Of a DNA stretch of 64,000 bases, positions 1-7,548 are shown one piece after another. The position numbers and the translations under genes were made by a program. Source of the DNA: Labrys monachus (GTDB taxonomy: Bacteria; Pseudomonadota; Alphaproteobacteria; Rhizobiales; Labraceae); NCBI RefSeq assembly GCF_030814655.1, contig NZ_JAUSVK010000001.1, positions 2,685,501 through 2,749,500 on the forward strand, written 5' to 3'. Below the pieces are notes generated by a model, which saw only the letters and a program-made list of their open reading frames with translations, was not told the origin of the DNA and made no database searches. How positions within the stretch are numbered: the first letter of the stretch is position 1; every line of letters starts with the position of its first letter.

Positions 1-197
1 TTGGCGCGTCTGGCCCGGCGGGAAAGGGGCGACGGCGGCCTTGCACAACATGCCAGGCCACGATTCCTCACGACCACGATCCTATACCGCACCACGGCTG
101 ACACGAGACCAGCCGTCGCCGCCCCGATCTTCCCCGTGCACAATCCGGCCCGCTCAGGGCGCGGCGACGAAGACGCATGTCTGCAGAGCCATCATCC

Positions 198-328
198 GTC
201 ATCCCGTGCGCACGGCACCCCGCAGGGGTGCGGTGCAGACACGGGACCGCGTGCAGGATGAGGTTCCTTCTGCGCGCGATCCCGGATCTGCGATGCGTCA
301 CGGATGACAGCACCGCGTCCGGGATGAC
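198..328. repeat. REP-like mosaic intergenic repeat
   Basis: The block is bounded by inverted copies of GTCATCCCG (198-206) and CGGGATGAC (320-328). Inside are further partial copies of the same words and short GC-rich palindromes. This resembles the mosaic repeats scattered between genes in many rhizobial genomes, but only one copy lies in this window, so its repetitive nature is inferred from resemblance. Confidence 0.45.
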
Positions 329-360
329 AAACCGCGTCGTCGCCGGTTTGGTGTTCTTCC

Positions 361-462
361 CTGGGAGCGCGGGCGTCTCGTCCGCTCTTGCCACCCCCAA
401 GTGCGACGTTTCAATCGGCGAGCGCGGCGTTTCCAGGGCGGGCGAGACGCCCGCGGTCCCAG
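361..462. repeat. Intergenic element with 24-bp inverted terminal repeats
   Basis: The left arm 361-384 and the right arm 439-462 are inverse complements at 22 of 24 positions, enclosing about 54 bp. RNA from either strand could fold into a long hairpin. No open frame inside looks like a gene, and there is no transposase, so this is a non-autonomous or REP-type element. Positions 1-197 to its left hold no gene that I can support. Confidence 0.5.
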
Positions 463-515
463 GAGACACGAAGGGCCGCGTCTCATCCCGGCCGCTCCTG
501 CCCCACCCAAGCGGG

Positions 516-926
516 TCATTCATCCGCCCCGGGCTGAAGCTGCGCCTTGATCGCAGCCTGGTCGATCACCGACCAGACGGCTTGGATCCTTCCGCCGCTG
601 AACCGGTAGAAGACGTTCTCGGTGAAGGCGACACGCCTGCCGTTGACGGGCAGGCCGAACAATTCGCCTATGGGCGTGCAATCGAACAGAAGCCTGGCGC
701 CGACGGAGGGCGGGTCGCAAACGAGGAAATCGATGGTGAACCGGAGGTCCGGAATGGCCGCGACGTCGCCTTCGAGCATGCCGCGATAGCCTGCGAGGCC
801 GAGCGCTTCGCCGTTGCGCCGGGCATCGTCGGCAACATAATCGCCGAGGCGCGACCAGTCGCGTCTGTTCAGGCAGTCGATGTAGCCTCGATACTGCGCC
901 AGCAAGTCTTCCTTCGTCATCGGCAT
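516..926 (-). CDS. SnoaL-like / NTF2-fold ester cyclase family protein
   Basis: This 136-aa protein has the length and pattern of the SnoaL-like polyketide cyclase/NTF2 fold: an N-terminal helix with RDW (about residue 23), a central stretch on dietary size around DLRFTIDFLV, and a C-terminal sheet with FTENVFYRF and a closing VWSVIDQ. Members of this fold are small pocket-forming enzymes or binding proteins, and the substrate cannot be read from the sequence. It starts 6 nt after the stop of the SemiSWEET gene, so the two are almost certainly co-transcribed. A divergent HxlR regulator lies beyond. A second in-frame ATG at 920 is an alternative start. Confidence 0.8.
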   Translation of the reverse strand: MPMTKEDLLAQYRGYIDCLNRRDWSRLGDYVADDARRNGEALGLAGYRGMLEGDVAAIPDLRFTIDFLVCDPPSVGARLLFDCTPIGELFGLPVNGRRVAFTENVFYRFSGGRIQAVWSVIDQAAIKAQLQPGADE

Positions 927-932
927 GATCCG

Positions 933-1214
933 CTATGGTTGCGTTCGCTTGTTGCAGGACAGGACGTTTTCCATCTTGATCGACAGGATGAGACCGGCGA
1001 GCGCGAAGGTGACGCCGTTGCCGAGCCAGATCGCCGGGGCGCCCCGCAGCACGCCGTAGAAGATCCAGAGGGCGGTGCCGGCCTCGATCATGAGCAGCGT
1101 GGACAGGCTGAAATCATTCGCCCTGCGGGTGCGCCACGTCTTCACCACCTGCGGCAGGTAGGCGAGCGTCGCCAGGCTGCTGGCGACGAGGCCGATATAT
1201 TCGATGCCGTCCAT
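933..1214 (-). CDS. SemiSWEET-type (MtN3/PQ-loop) small sugar transporter
   Basis: At 93 aa the protein has three predicted membrane helices (about residues 4-24, 37-57, 63-82) and the PQ-loop motif YLPQVVKTW with Pro21-Gln22 at the end of helix 1. This is the three-helix half-unit of bacterial SemiSWEETs, which dimerise and move sugars by alternating access in the inner membrane. The C-terminal tail (ENVLSCNKRTQP) is hydrophilic. It is the first gene of a two-gene operon with the SnoaL-like gene and is read divergently from the HxlR regulator at 1331. Substrate unknown. Confidence 0.85.
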   Translation of the reverse strand: MDGIEYIGLVASSLATLAYLPQVVKTWRTRRANDFSLSTLLMIEAGTALWIFYGVLRGAPAIWLGNGVTFALAGLILSIKMENVLSCNKRTQP

Positions 1215-1330
1215 GGCGTGCCTCCGGAGACGCGGGCCGTCACGGCCGCTCGCGAATTTGCGCTTTCAGGCCGGAACATAGCGGCGCAGGATGGACTTTG
1301 GCAGTACGCACAAACGGGACATGTAGGATC

Positions 1331-1693
1331 ATGGATGATAGTGCCGCCCGCCGATCGAGGCAGCGCAAGGCCGGCCGCACCGGCTGCGCGGTCGAAGCGA
1401 CGCTCTCCGTCATCGGGGGCGTTTGGAAGCCTGTCCTCGTCTTCCATCTGCTGAACGGCAAATTGCGCTTCAACGCCCTGTGCCGCGTCACGCCCTCGGC
1501 CACGCCGCGGATGATCACCTTGCAGCTGCGCGAGCTCGAGGCCGACGGGATCGTCAAGCGGACGGTGTTTCCCGAAGTTCCCCCGAAGGTGGAATATGAG
1601 CTGACGGAACTCGGCCAGTCGCTCGCGCCCGTGCTGCTGAGCATGCGCGATTGGGGGGAACGGCTCCAGCAGTCGGAGGCCGCAGAATCGTGA
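1331..1693 (+). CDS. HxlR-family transcriptional regulator
   Basis: The 120-aa protein is a winged-helix MarR-like regulator of the HxlR type. The pattern GCAVEATLSVIGGVWKP, followed by a recognition helix region PRMITLQLRELEADGIV and the wing VEYELTELG, is diagnostic. Cys19 sits at the N-terminal position that serves as redox or electrophile sensor in several family members. I chose the ATG at 1331 because TAGGATC lies just before it; an in-frame TTG at 1298 falls in the likely promoter. HxlR regulators often control a divergent operon, here the SemiSWEET/SnoaL-like pair. Confidence 0.85.
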   Translation: MDDSAARRSRQRKAGRTGCAVEATLSVIGGVWKPVLVFHLLNGKLRFNALCRVTPSATPRMITLQLRELEADGIVKRTVFPEVPPKVEYELTELGQSLAPVLLSMRDWGERLQQSEAAES

Positions 1694-1882
1694 GCGCGCG
1701 GGAGAGGATCGCCGCTTCCCGGCGCCGGCAGGCCGCCCGGGTGACGGGGCGATTGGCGGCTTGATCGAAAGATTTCTGCCAAGTCAATGCATTAGTGTCG
1801 AGTATGAGGGCTTGTATCCGGAAGACATTTTGAGAGTCCATTTTGCAAGTCGGGTCTGGATAGCTGTCTGCGAGGGATAGTC

Positions 1883-3181
1883 ATGATCGCACGATCGTTG
1901 CTGCGAAAGATTTTCGAGGAGGTCGGCGGGCAGTCCAAGGATACGGCACTCGACGTCGAATTTGCGGATGGTTCGGTCTGCCGGACCACTCCGAGCCGAA
2001 AGCAGAACGAGGTCTCCGTCAGGTTTCGAAATCGTCGCGGGGAATGGCACACGCTCCTGTTCTTCTACGAGGGCCTGTTCGAGAGCTTCGTCAGCGGCGA
2101 CGTCGACCTGGAAGGCGACCAGCCGATCGCGACGCTGGCCAGGCTGGGGCACGCCAGCGCGCTCGCCTCGCCCCGGTCCTGGGCCCGCATGCTGCGCAAT
2201 CCGCTGATCGAGATGCGCCAACAGGCACAGGAATGGCGGCAGAACGGCGATGACCATGCGCAGGCGGCCCGCAATGCGGATTTTCACTACGCTTTGCCGC
2301 CGGTGCTGTTCGAAGCCATGCTGGGACACACCGTCGGCTATTCCGAAGGCCTGTGGACCCCCGAGACGAAGACCCTCGATCAGGCCAAATTCAACAATTA
2401 CGAATATATCTGCCGCAAGCTGCGCCTCGAACCCGGCATGAAGGTGGTCGATGTCGGAGCAGGCTGGGGCTACCTGCCGATCTATCTGACGAAGCGCTAC
2501 GACGTCGAGGTCACCGTCTACAACCCCGTGCGACGGCAGAATGATTACATGCTCGAACGCTTTCGAAGGCATGGCGTGGACGGGAAGATCCGTCTGGTGG
2601 AGGGCGACCACCGGGACATCGTGCGGGAGGCCGGCCGCTTCGATCGGTTCGTCTCCATCGGCGTCCAGGAGCATGCCGGCTACAAGCTGAAGCAATACCG
2701 CCTGTGGGCCGAGGCGATAGCGGCCTCTCTGAAGGAGGGGGGCCTCGGCGTCGTCTCCACCACGAGCTGGATGGTCCGGCAGATGACCGGCCTGCTGACG
2801 CTCAAATATATTTTTCCGGGAGGCCATGTGCCGAGCCTGCCCGATACGCTGCGGGCTTTCGACCAGGCCGGGCTCATGCTTCTCGACGTCGAGAATCTCT
2901 GGCCGCACTACCAGCGCACGATGGAGGCGTGGCGGAAGAATTTCGCCGAGGCGTGGCCGCGGGTCCGGGCATCGGATCCGGATCTCTTCACGGAACGATT
3001 CAGGCGCCGATGGACCATGTATCTCGAAGCCACCGGAGAAGCCTTCGGCGATTCCCTCGACCTTTCCCACATCGTTTTCGCGAAGGGACGCCGGGCGGAC
3101 TGTTTTCAGCCGCGGCAGGAACGGCCCCATGGCGACATCGCCTTCGTCGGCGGGGACGAGGTGCCGGAATGCTACCGCTGA
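1883..3181 (+). CDS. Cyclopropane-fatty-acyl-phospholipid synthase-like methyltransferase
   Basis: This 432-aa protein has the two-part layout of the CFA synthase family: a lipid-binding N-terminal domain (residues 1-150) and a SAM methyltransferase domain. The SAM motif VVDVGAGWGYLP lies near residue 188, SIGVQEHAG corresponds to the family's SIGMFEHVG, and YIFPGGHVPSL is well conserved. Family members methylenate or methylate unsaturated acyl chains of membrane phospholipids. The usual LHTIG block, which carries a bicarbonate-binding His in E. coli Cfa, reads VVSTTSW here, so activity may differ. The gene stands alone, with about 190 nt of spacer before it. Confidence 0.82.
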   Translation: MIARSLLRKIFEEVGGQSKDTALDVEFADGSVCRTTPSRKQNEVSVRFRNRRGEWHTLLFFYEGLFESFVSGDVDLEGDQPIATLARLGHASALASPRSWARMLRNPLIEMRQQAQEWRQNGDDHAQAARNADFHYALPPVLFEAMLGHTVGYSEGLWTPETKTLDQAKFNNYEYICRKLRLEPGMKVVDVGAGWGYLPIYLTKRYDVEVTVYNPVRRQNDYMLERFRRHGVDGKIRLVEGDHRDIVREAGRFDRFVSIGVQEHAGYKLKQYRLWAEAIAASLKEGGLGVVSTTSWMVRQMTGLLTLKYIFPGGHVPSLPDTLRAFDQAGLMLLDVENLWPHYQRTMEAWRKNFAEAWPRVRASDPDLFTERFRRRWTMYLEATGEAFGDSLDLSHIVFAKGRRADCFQPRQERPHGDIAFVGGDEVPECYR

Positions 3182-3315
3182 GCCGGCGGGCGGCGTTCGA
3201 CGTGCCGGCAGCCCGGCCGGGGCAGGGTGCCCCGGCCGAGGCGATCAAGCCCAGGCCTGACGCCGGACGATACCGGCGCGACTGGGCGTTCGCTTTCGGA
3301 GCGCGACGGCTTTCA

Positions 3316-3558
3316 TCACGGTTCCTGCCCCAGGAGGTCGTAGGCTCCCTGGATCGGCCGGATGGCATGGAGCGCATTGTCATAGGCGATGGGCTCCGGC
3401 ACGGGGGTGATCGAAATCAATTTCCACGTGAAGCCGGACGAATCGCTCAACGGCCCGACGCGGACCTCCTCGATATCGGCAAGGCCAGGTGAGGCTCGGA
3501 GCGCATACAGGCATATGCGCTCGATTTCCGCTGCGGAAAGCTTTTCACGGTCGGTCAT
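3316..3558 (-). CDS. Small hypothetical protein
   Basis: An 80-aa acidic protein with a clear ribosome-binding site (GGGAGGG 6 nt before the ATG). The N-terminal half (REKLSAAEIERICLYALRA) predicts as helices; the second half (FTWKLISITPVPEPIAYDNAL) looks like strands. No signal peptide, membrane span or metal motif is visible, and I do not recognise the family. The good start signal and sensible composition favour a real gene of rhizobial hypothetical type. Confidence 0.6.
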   Translation of the reverse strand: MTDREKLSAAEIERICLYALRASPGLADIEEVRVGPLSDSSGFTWKLISITPVPEPIAYDNALHAIRPIQGAYDLLGQEP

Positions 3559-4155
3559 TTTCCCTCCCTACCTCGTCGGTCGACGATCACATGCGGGACA
3601 TCTTGCGCGGGCCCGCAGGCGCTTTCGAGATTGCGCGCCTGGCTGTCGGTGCGCGTAGGGGCACCCTTCCGGCACAGGTGTCCGGACGAAGAGAGGCGGC
3701 GCCGCATCGAGAGGCGCCCCGCGGTCGCGTATCGGCCAGCCGGATAACCGCGAGAGGAGCATGAACGTTCCCGTGCCGGTTTGCCGCCGCGCGCCGTCGG
3801 CCGCGATGCGCGATGACGATCTGCCGATATTCCTGCCGCCGCACGCGCGATCGCAGGGTATCGTTCGAGGAACGGATAGCGTGGACAGGGGTTTCCCGGG
3901 GGGAATAACGTTTCCGTGAGGACGATGCGGCTGGCCCTCGCCTCATCCGGGCCTGCTGCCCTTGCAACCGGGGCTTCGGATGCAGCTCGCTCCTTCCGAA
4001 CGCTCGCGCGGCCCGGCCGTTCCCGTTGACAAAGTGTGATTCCCTTAGGTAAGGTGACAAAATGTTGACGGCGGGTTTGTTCCGCCCCCGCCTTCGGCCG
4101 CAGCGTCAGTATCGCGCGGCCGGGACGAATATTTTCTGTTTTTGCAGGTACCGAT
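3559..4155. other. Intergenic region, about 600 bp
   Basis: No open frame here has convincing composition or start signals. Near the right end a promoter-like pair precedes the next gene (listed separately). The rest is GC-rich sequence in which I see nothing definable. Confidence 0.5.
4026..4055 (+). promoter_or_regulatory. Putative sigma-70-type promoter
   Basis: A consensus -35 TTGACA (4026-4031) is followed after 18 nt by TAAGGT (4050-4055). It would start transcription about 95 nt before the ATG at 4156. Confidence 0.4.
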
Positions 4156-4521
4156 ATGCCCGACCATACCGCCGAACGCCACGCATCAAGCGTTGAGGAA
4201 CGCTATGGCGGGTTGCGCGTCGAGATGGCGGCGATCAGCGCCGAGCTGATTGCGGCCGGCCTCGGCATGACGCCGGGAGAGGAGATCCGCAGGCTCGCGG
4301 CGTGCAGCCACCCGCTCGCCACGCGCTATGTCCGGGCGCTGGATGCATTCCAGGAGGTTGCCTATGAGAGGCACGCCCCCTCCAGCGGCAGCGCTTCGAT
4401 GAAGATGATGTGGCGTGGGATCTTCGACCTCTCCGGCGCGCCGGCCCGGCGGGCGAAGAAGGCGCGGCGCGTCTCGGCCCTGCCCGCGCTGTCGCCCTCC
4501 GCCGAGGCCATGCCGGGCTGA
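4156..4521 (+). CDS. Hypothetical protein, helical
   Basis: The 121-aa product is mostly helical in the first 75 residues (LRVEMAAISAELIAAGLGMT, then EEIRRLAACSHPLATRYVRAL). Its tail is basic and low in complexity (ARRAKKARRVSALPAL). There is no signal peptide or known motif. The ribosome-binding site is weak, but a promoter-like sequence lies about 100 nt upstream. A longer reading frame on the opposite strand has Arg-rich, unnatural composition, so the plus strand is preferred. Confidence 0.5.
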   Translation: MPDHTAERHASSVEERYGGLRVEMAAISAELIAAGLGMTPGEEIRRLAACSHPLATRYVRALDAFQEVAYERHAPSSGSASMKMMWRGIFDLSGAPARRAKKARRVSALPALSPSAEAMPG

Positions 4522-5024
4522 AGCGCTTCGCCCGCCCCCGTTTCGCAAATCGCCACGGCGCGGGCGGCCCGATCCCCGGCTTGGGGAGGCGGGCGGACGG
4601 TGCCGCTTTGCTTTCATGTCGGCACTTTTTGGCCGTCGATCACCGGCAAGTCCGCAGGGTAAGCCCCGGGCCTCGTCGCGTCCGTGTTTTCGCATCGGTG
4701 TCGCGGAGGTCTCCGTCTTCCGTGTAATCCAGTCCGGCTCCCCCTCGCCGATAAGCTCAAATCGTCGCGCGGCTCGGCTCGCCATTGCAATCGGTCTGTA
4801 TCCCGTCTAGGATCGCACCGGATTTTATTTATGGAAATAGCGCGAAAGTCCGGCCTTTTTCTTGCAGCGCTTTTTTCTTGAGAAATATTCGAGCGGCATT
4901 CCTCTCGGGATCGATGTTCCGAGTGTCGGGTCTGCGCACCCGTGCTTCTTCCGGGGCTATTGTCCCCCGCAACGGCCCCGTACGGACGAGGCGAGGCGCA
5001 GGTGTCTACCGGGAGTGGTATCAG
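4522..5024. other. Intergenic region, about 500 bp
   Basis: Open frames through this stretch have shadow-like, Arg/Pro/Ser-rich composition. I see no RNA gene or clear terminator; a T-rich patch lies near 4850-4880. Confidence 0.45.
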
Positions 5025-5270
5025 ATGGCGAAGGTCACCTATTACGCGGTGCTGCCGTTCATCCGCAACGATGAAGGGGATCTGGTTTCCGGTGAGGCGG
5101 CCGAAGCGCCGAGCGCCGGCGCGGCCAAGTCCCGGGCGGCTGCCGCCATCGGCAAATATGCCGGGGCCATCGCCTTTTCGCGTGCGGGCGATCCGAGCCT
5201 CGGTGATTTCGAGGACGCGGTGGTCTTGGCGCGGTATGGCGAGACGCCGGATGACGTCGCGCTGGAATGA
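5025..5270 (+). CDS. Small hypothetical protein
   Basis: An 81-aa protein beginning MAKVTYYAVLPF, with GGGAGTGG 7 nt before the ATG. It has an N-terminal strand, an Ala-rich helix (AAKSRAAAAIGKYAG) and a second strand-turn (IAFSRAGDPSLGDFEDAVVL). The pattern suggests a compact alpha/beta domain of unknown role. It lies 66 nt before the next small gene on the same strand and may be co-transcribed with it. The longer open frame upstream (from 4785) is not supported by a start signal. Confidence 0.6.
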   Translation: MAKVTYYAVLPFIRNDEGDLVSGEAAEAPSAGAAKSRAAAAIGKYAGAIAFSRAGDPSLGDFEDAVVLARYGETPDDVALE

Positions 5271-5336
5271 GGCCCTCTCGTCTGAGCGGGCAGGTACATG
5301 GAAAAGCCGGACATCTCCGGTGACAAAGGAAAATAA

Positions 5337-5663
5337 ATGGCAGTTGTAACGGGTCTGACCAACCAGGACGCCTCCATCGTCCTGGGCATGATTGCGCGCG
5401 GCGACAAGGATAACGACATCGCGGCTTGGTTCGGCGTGATCCAGGCGCGGGTCACCGAGGTGAAGAAGGGGGCTCACGGCCCCGCCGTCCGGGCGGTGGA
5501 CGACAATCTGCCGCCGAGGGGCGCCCCGGGGCCGAAGGGCCGGCGTGCGCGCTATTCCGTCGAGAAGGCGCTCGGCATCCTCAGGAAGGGCGGCGCCGAT
5601 TCGGTGGCCGAGGCCATCGCTGTCCTCGAGGGCGCCATCGCCAAGTTCGACAACGGCGCCTGA
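5337..5663 (+). CDS. Small protein with helix-turn-helix-like N-terminus
   Basis: This 108-aa protein opens with TNQDASIVLGMIARGDKDND, then IAAWFGVIQARVTEVK, which fits a sigma-like or resolvase-like helix-turn-helix. The middle is Pro/Gly/Arg-rich (PRGAPGPKGRR), and the end is a second helical unit (VEKALGILRKGGADSVAEAI). I take it for a small rhizobial DNA-binding-type protein of unknown target. A strong hairpin follows 50 nt after the stop. Confidence 0.6.
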   Translation: MAVVTGLTNQDASIVLGMIARGDKDNDIAAWFGVIQARVTEVKKGAHGPAVRAVDDNLPPRGAPGPKGRRARYSVEKALGILRKGGADSVAEAIAVLEGAIAKFDNGA

Positions 5664-5714
5664 CGGCCCGGTGCCGGACGCCGGGCGCCCGCCCGGGACG
5701 GGCGTTCCCCTCTT

Positions 5715-5744
5715 CGTCGGCTGACGTTCAGCCGACGCTTCCTT
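5715..5744 (+). terminator. Putative rho-independent terminator
   Basis: A perfect 10-bp stem, CGTCGGCTGA and its complement with a CGT loop (5715-5737), is followed by CTTCCTT. It lies 50 nt after the 5337 gene. The remainder of 5664-6128 shows no gene. Confidence 0.5.
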
Positions 5745-6128
5745 GCGCCGGGCTATCGGCGCGGCGGCGACGCCGGGCAACCGGCACGGCATCGCGGGCA
5801 GCACCCGCCGCCGTCTGCCCCCTTTTTCATGACGCGCGGAAGACCGGCGATACGGTTCCGCGCTCCCCTGCGAGCGGCGCCGGCACCCTGTGCGCGCTTC
5901 CCTGTGCTTCTTCCCTTTCCCTGTGCTCTCGGATCCGCGGCCGCGTCCGGATTCACCGTGGCCGCAGCGGGTTTGCGCGCGCCGGATCGTCCGCCTCGTC
6001 TCAAAAATTCCGTGTGATCACGCTCGACCAAGTCTCCACTGTTCCACAGCTTTCCATCGCCCAGGGGAAAGACAATTCAGAGGGAATCGATTAACAGATT
6101 TCAGTGTGGGAAACGCACGGGATGATCC

Positions 6129-7544
6129 ATGGTCTTCAGCTCCTATGGCTTTCTGTTCGTTTTCATGCCGGCATTCTTCCTGATCTATTTCTTGATCGGG
6201 AGCCGGTATCGGAATTTTGTGATCCTCGCGGGCAGCCTCATCTTCTATGCGCTCGGCGAGCGGTGGCGGATCGCCATCCTGCTGGTGTCGATGGGGGTCA
6301 ATTTCCTGCTCGGACTTCGCATCAGGAGGGGGCTCGCCGTCTCGCAGCATGCGGCCCGGCGCTGGCTGGTGGCGGGCGTCGTGTTCAACCTCGCTCTCCT
6401 CGCCTGCTTCAAATATCTCGGCTTCCTGGAGGAGAACGCCAATGAGGTGCTGAGGCTCTTCGGCGGGCATGATCTCCTGCCCATGGCCGGGATCGTCCTG
6501 CCGCTCGGCATCAGCTTCTTCGCCTTCCAGGGCATCAGCTATCTCGTCGATATCTATCGCGGCACCATCCGCGGCACGACGAACCTGCTGACCTTCGCAG
6601 CCTACAAGTCGATGTTTCCCCAATTGGTCGCGGGGCCGATCGTCCGCTATGCCGACGTCGCCGCCGAACTGGCGGACCCCAAGGCAGATACCGATGCGGT
6701 CTTCGCCGGCATCGGGCGCTTCATCCGGGGCCTGGCGAAGAAGGTGCTGATCGCCGACACGCTCTCGGTCACCGCCGATGCGATCTTCGCGCTGTCGCCG
6801 CGGGAACTCAGCCTCGAAACCGCCTGGCTGGGCGTGGCGGCCTACACGCTGCAGATCTATTTCGACTTCTCCGGCTATTCGGACATGGCGATCGGCATGG
6901 GCCGCATGATGGGGTTCAAATACCCGGAGAATTTCAACCACCCCTATGTCTCGCGCTCGATCGGCGAATTCTGGCGCCGCTGGCACATGACGCTCTCGGC
7001 CTGGTTCCGCGACTATCTCTATCTGCCGCTCGGGGGAAACCGCCGCGGCCGGGGCCGCACCTATCTCAACCTGGTCATCGTCTTCGCCCTCACCGGCCTG
7101 TGGCACGGCGCGTCCTGGACCTTCGTCGTGTGGGGGCTCTGGCACGGCCTGTTCATGCTCGTCGAGCGCCGGTTTGATCCCGGCGGCTGGCCGGTGCCCG
7201 GCTTCGTGCGGCACATCTATACGATGCTGGTGGTGATGGTCGGCTGGGCCCTGTTCCGCGCCGAGTCGGCCGCGGCCGCGGCCGGCATGCTCAAGGCGAT
7301 GTTCGGCTTCGGACCCGGAGGCGCCTTCGTCTGGCCGGTGGCGACCTTTATCGACCCGCTCGTCGCCGGCGCTCTGGTCGCCGGCCTCGTCTTCAGCATG
7401 CCGGTGCGTGCGCAGGTGGCCGCGAACCTTCCGGCGGCCTGGTGGATGCCGGCCTCGCTCGCCGTCGCCGGCCTCCTGCTGTCCGCGTGCGGCCTCAAGG
7501 TGCTCTCCGGCGCCTACAGCCCCTTCCTCTATTTCAGGTTCTGA
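6129..7544 (+). CDS. MBOAT-family O-acyltransferase, AlgI-like
   Basis: A 471-aa polytopic membrane protein of the membrane-bound O-acyltransferase family. It carries the AlgI-type blocks FFAFQGISYLVDIYRG, LVAGPIVRY, YFDFSGYSDMAIGMGRMMG and EFWRRWHMTLSAWFRDY, plus the catalytic histidine motif TGLWHGASW (His326). In alginate and cellulose acetylation systems such a protein passes acetyl groups across the inner membrane to a periplasmic partner. The next gene, 4 nt downstream, encodes such a partner, so the pair probably acetylates a surface polysaccharide. No polysaccharide synthase is nearby, so the acceptor is unknown. Confidence 0.92.
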   Translation: MVFSSYGFLFVFMPAFFLIYFLIGSRYRNFVILAGSLIFYALGERWRIAILLVSMGVNFLLGLRIRRGLAVSQHAARRWLVAGVVFNLALLACFKYLGFLEENANEVLRLFGGHDLLPMAGIVLPLGISFFAFQGISYLVDIYRGTIRGTTNLLTFAAYKSMFPQLVAGPIVRYADVAAELADPKADTDAVFAGIGRFIRGLAKKVLIADTLSVTADAIFALSPRELSLETAWLGVAAYTLQIYFDFSGYSDMAIGMGRMMGFKYPENFNHPYVSRSIGEFWRRWHMTLSAWFRDYLYLPLGGNRRGRGRTYLNLVIVFALTGLWHGASWTFVVWGLWHGLFMLVERRFDPGGWPVPGFVRHIYTMLVVMVGWALFRAESAAAAAGMLKAMFGFGPGGAFVWPVATFIDPLVAGALVAGLVFSMPVRAQVAANLPAAWWMPASLAVAGLLLSACGLKVLSGAYSPFLYFRF

Positions 7545-7548
7545 CGCG

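Noticed and set aside
177-1454. 425-aa frame across the repeats and two minus-strand genes
   Set aside because: It runs through repeat elements and opposite two recognised genes, with no start signal.
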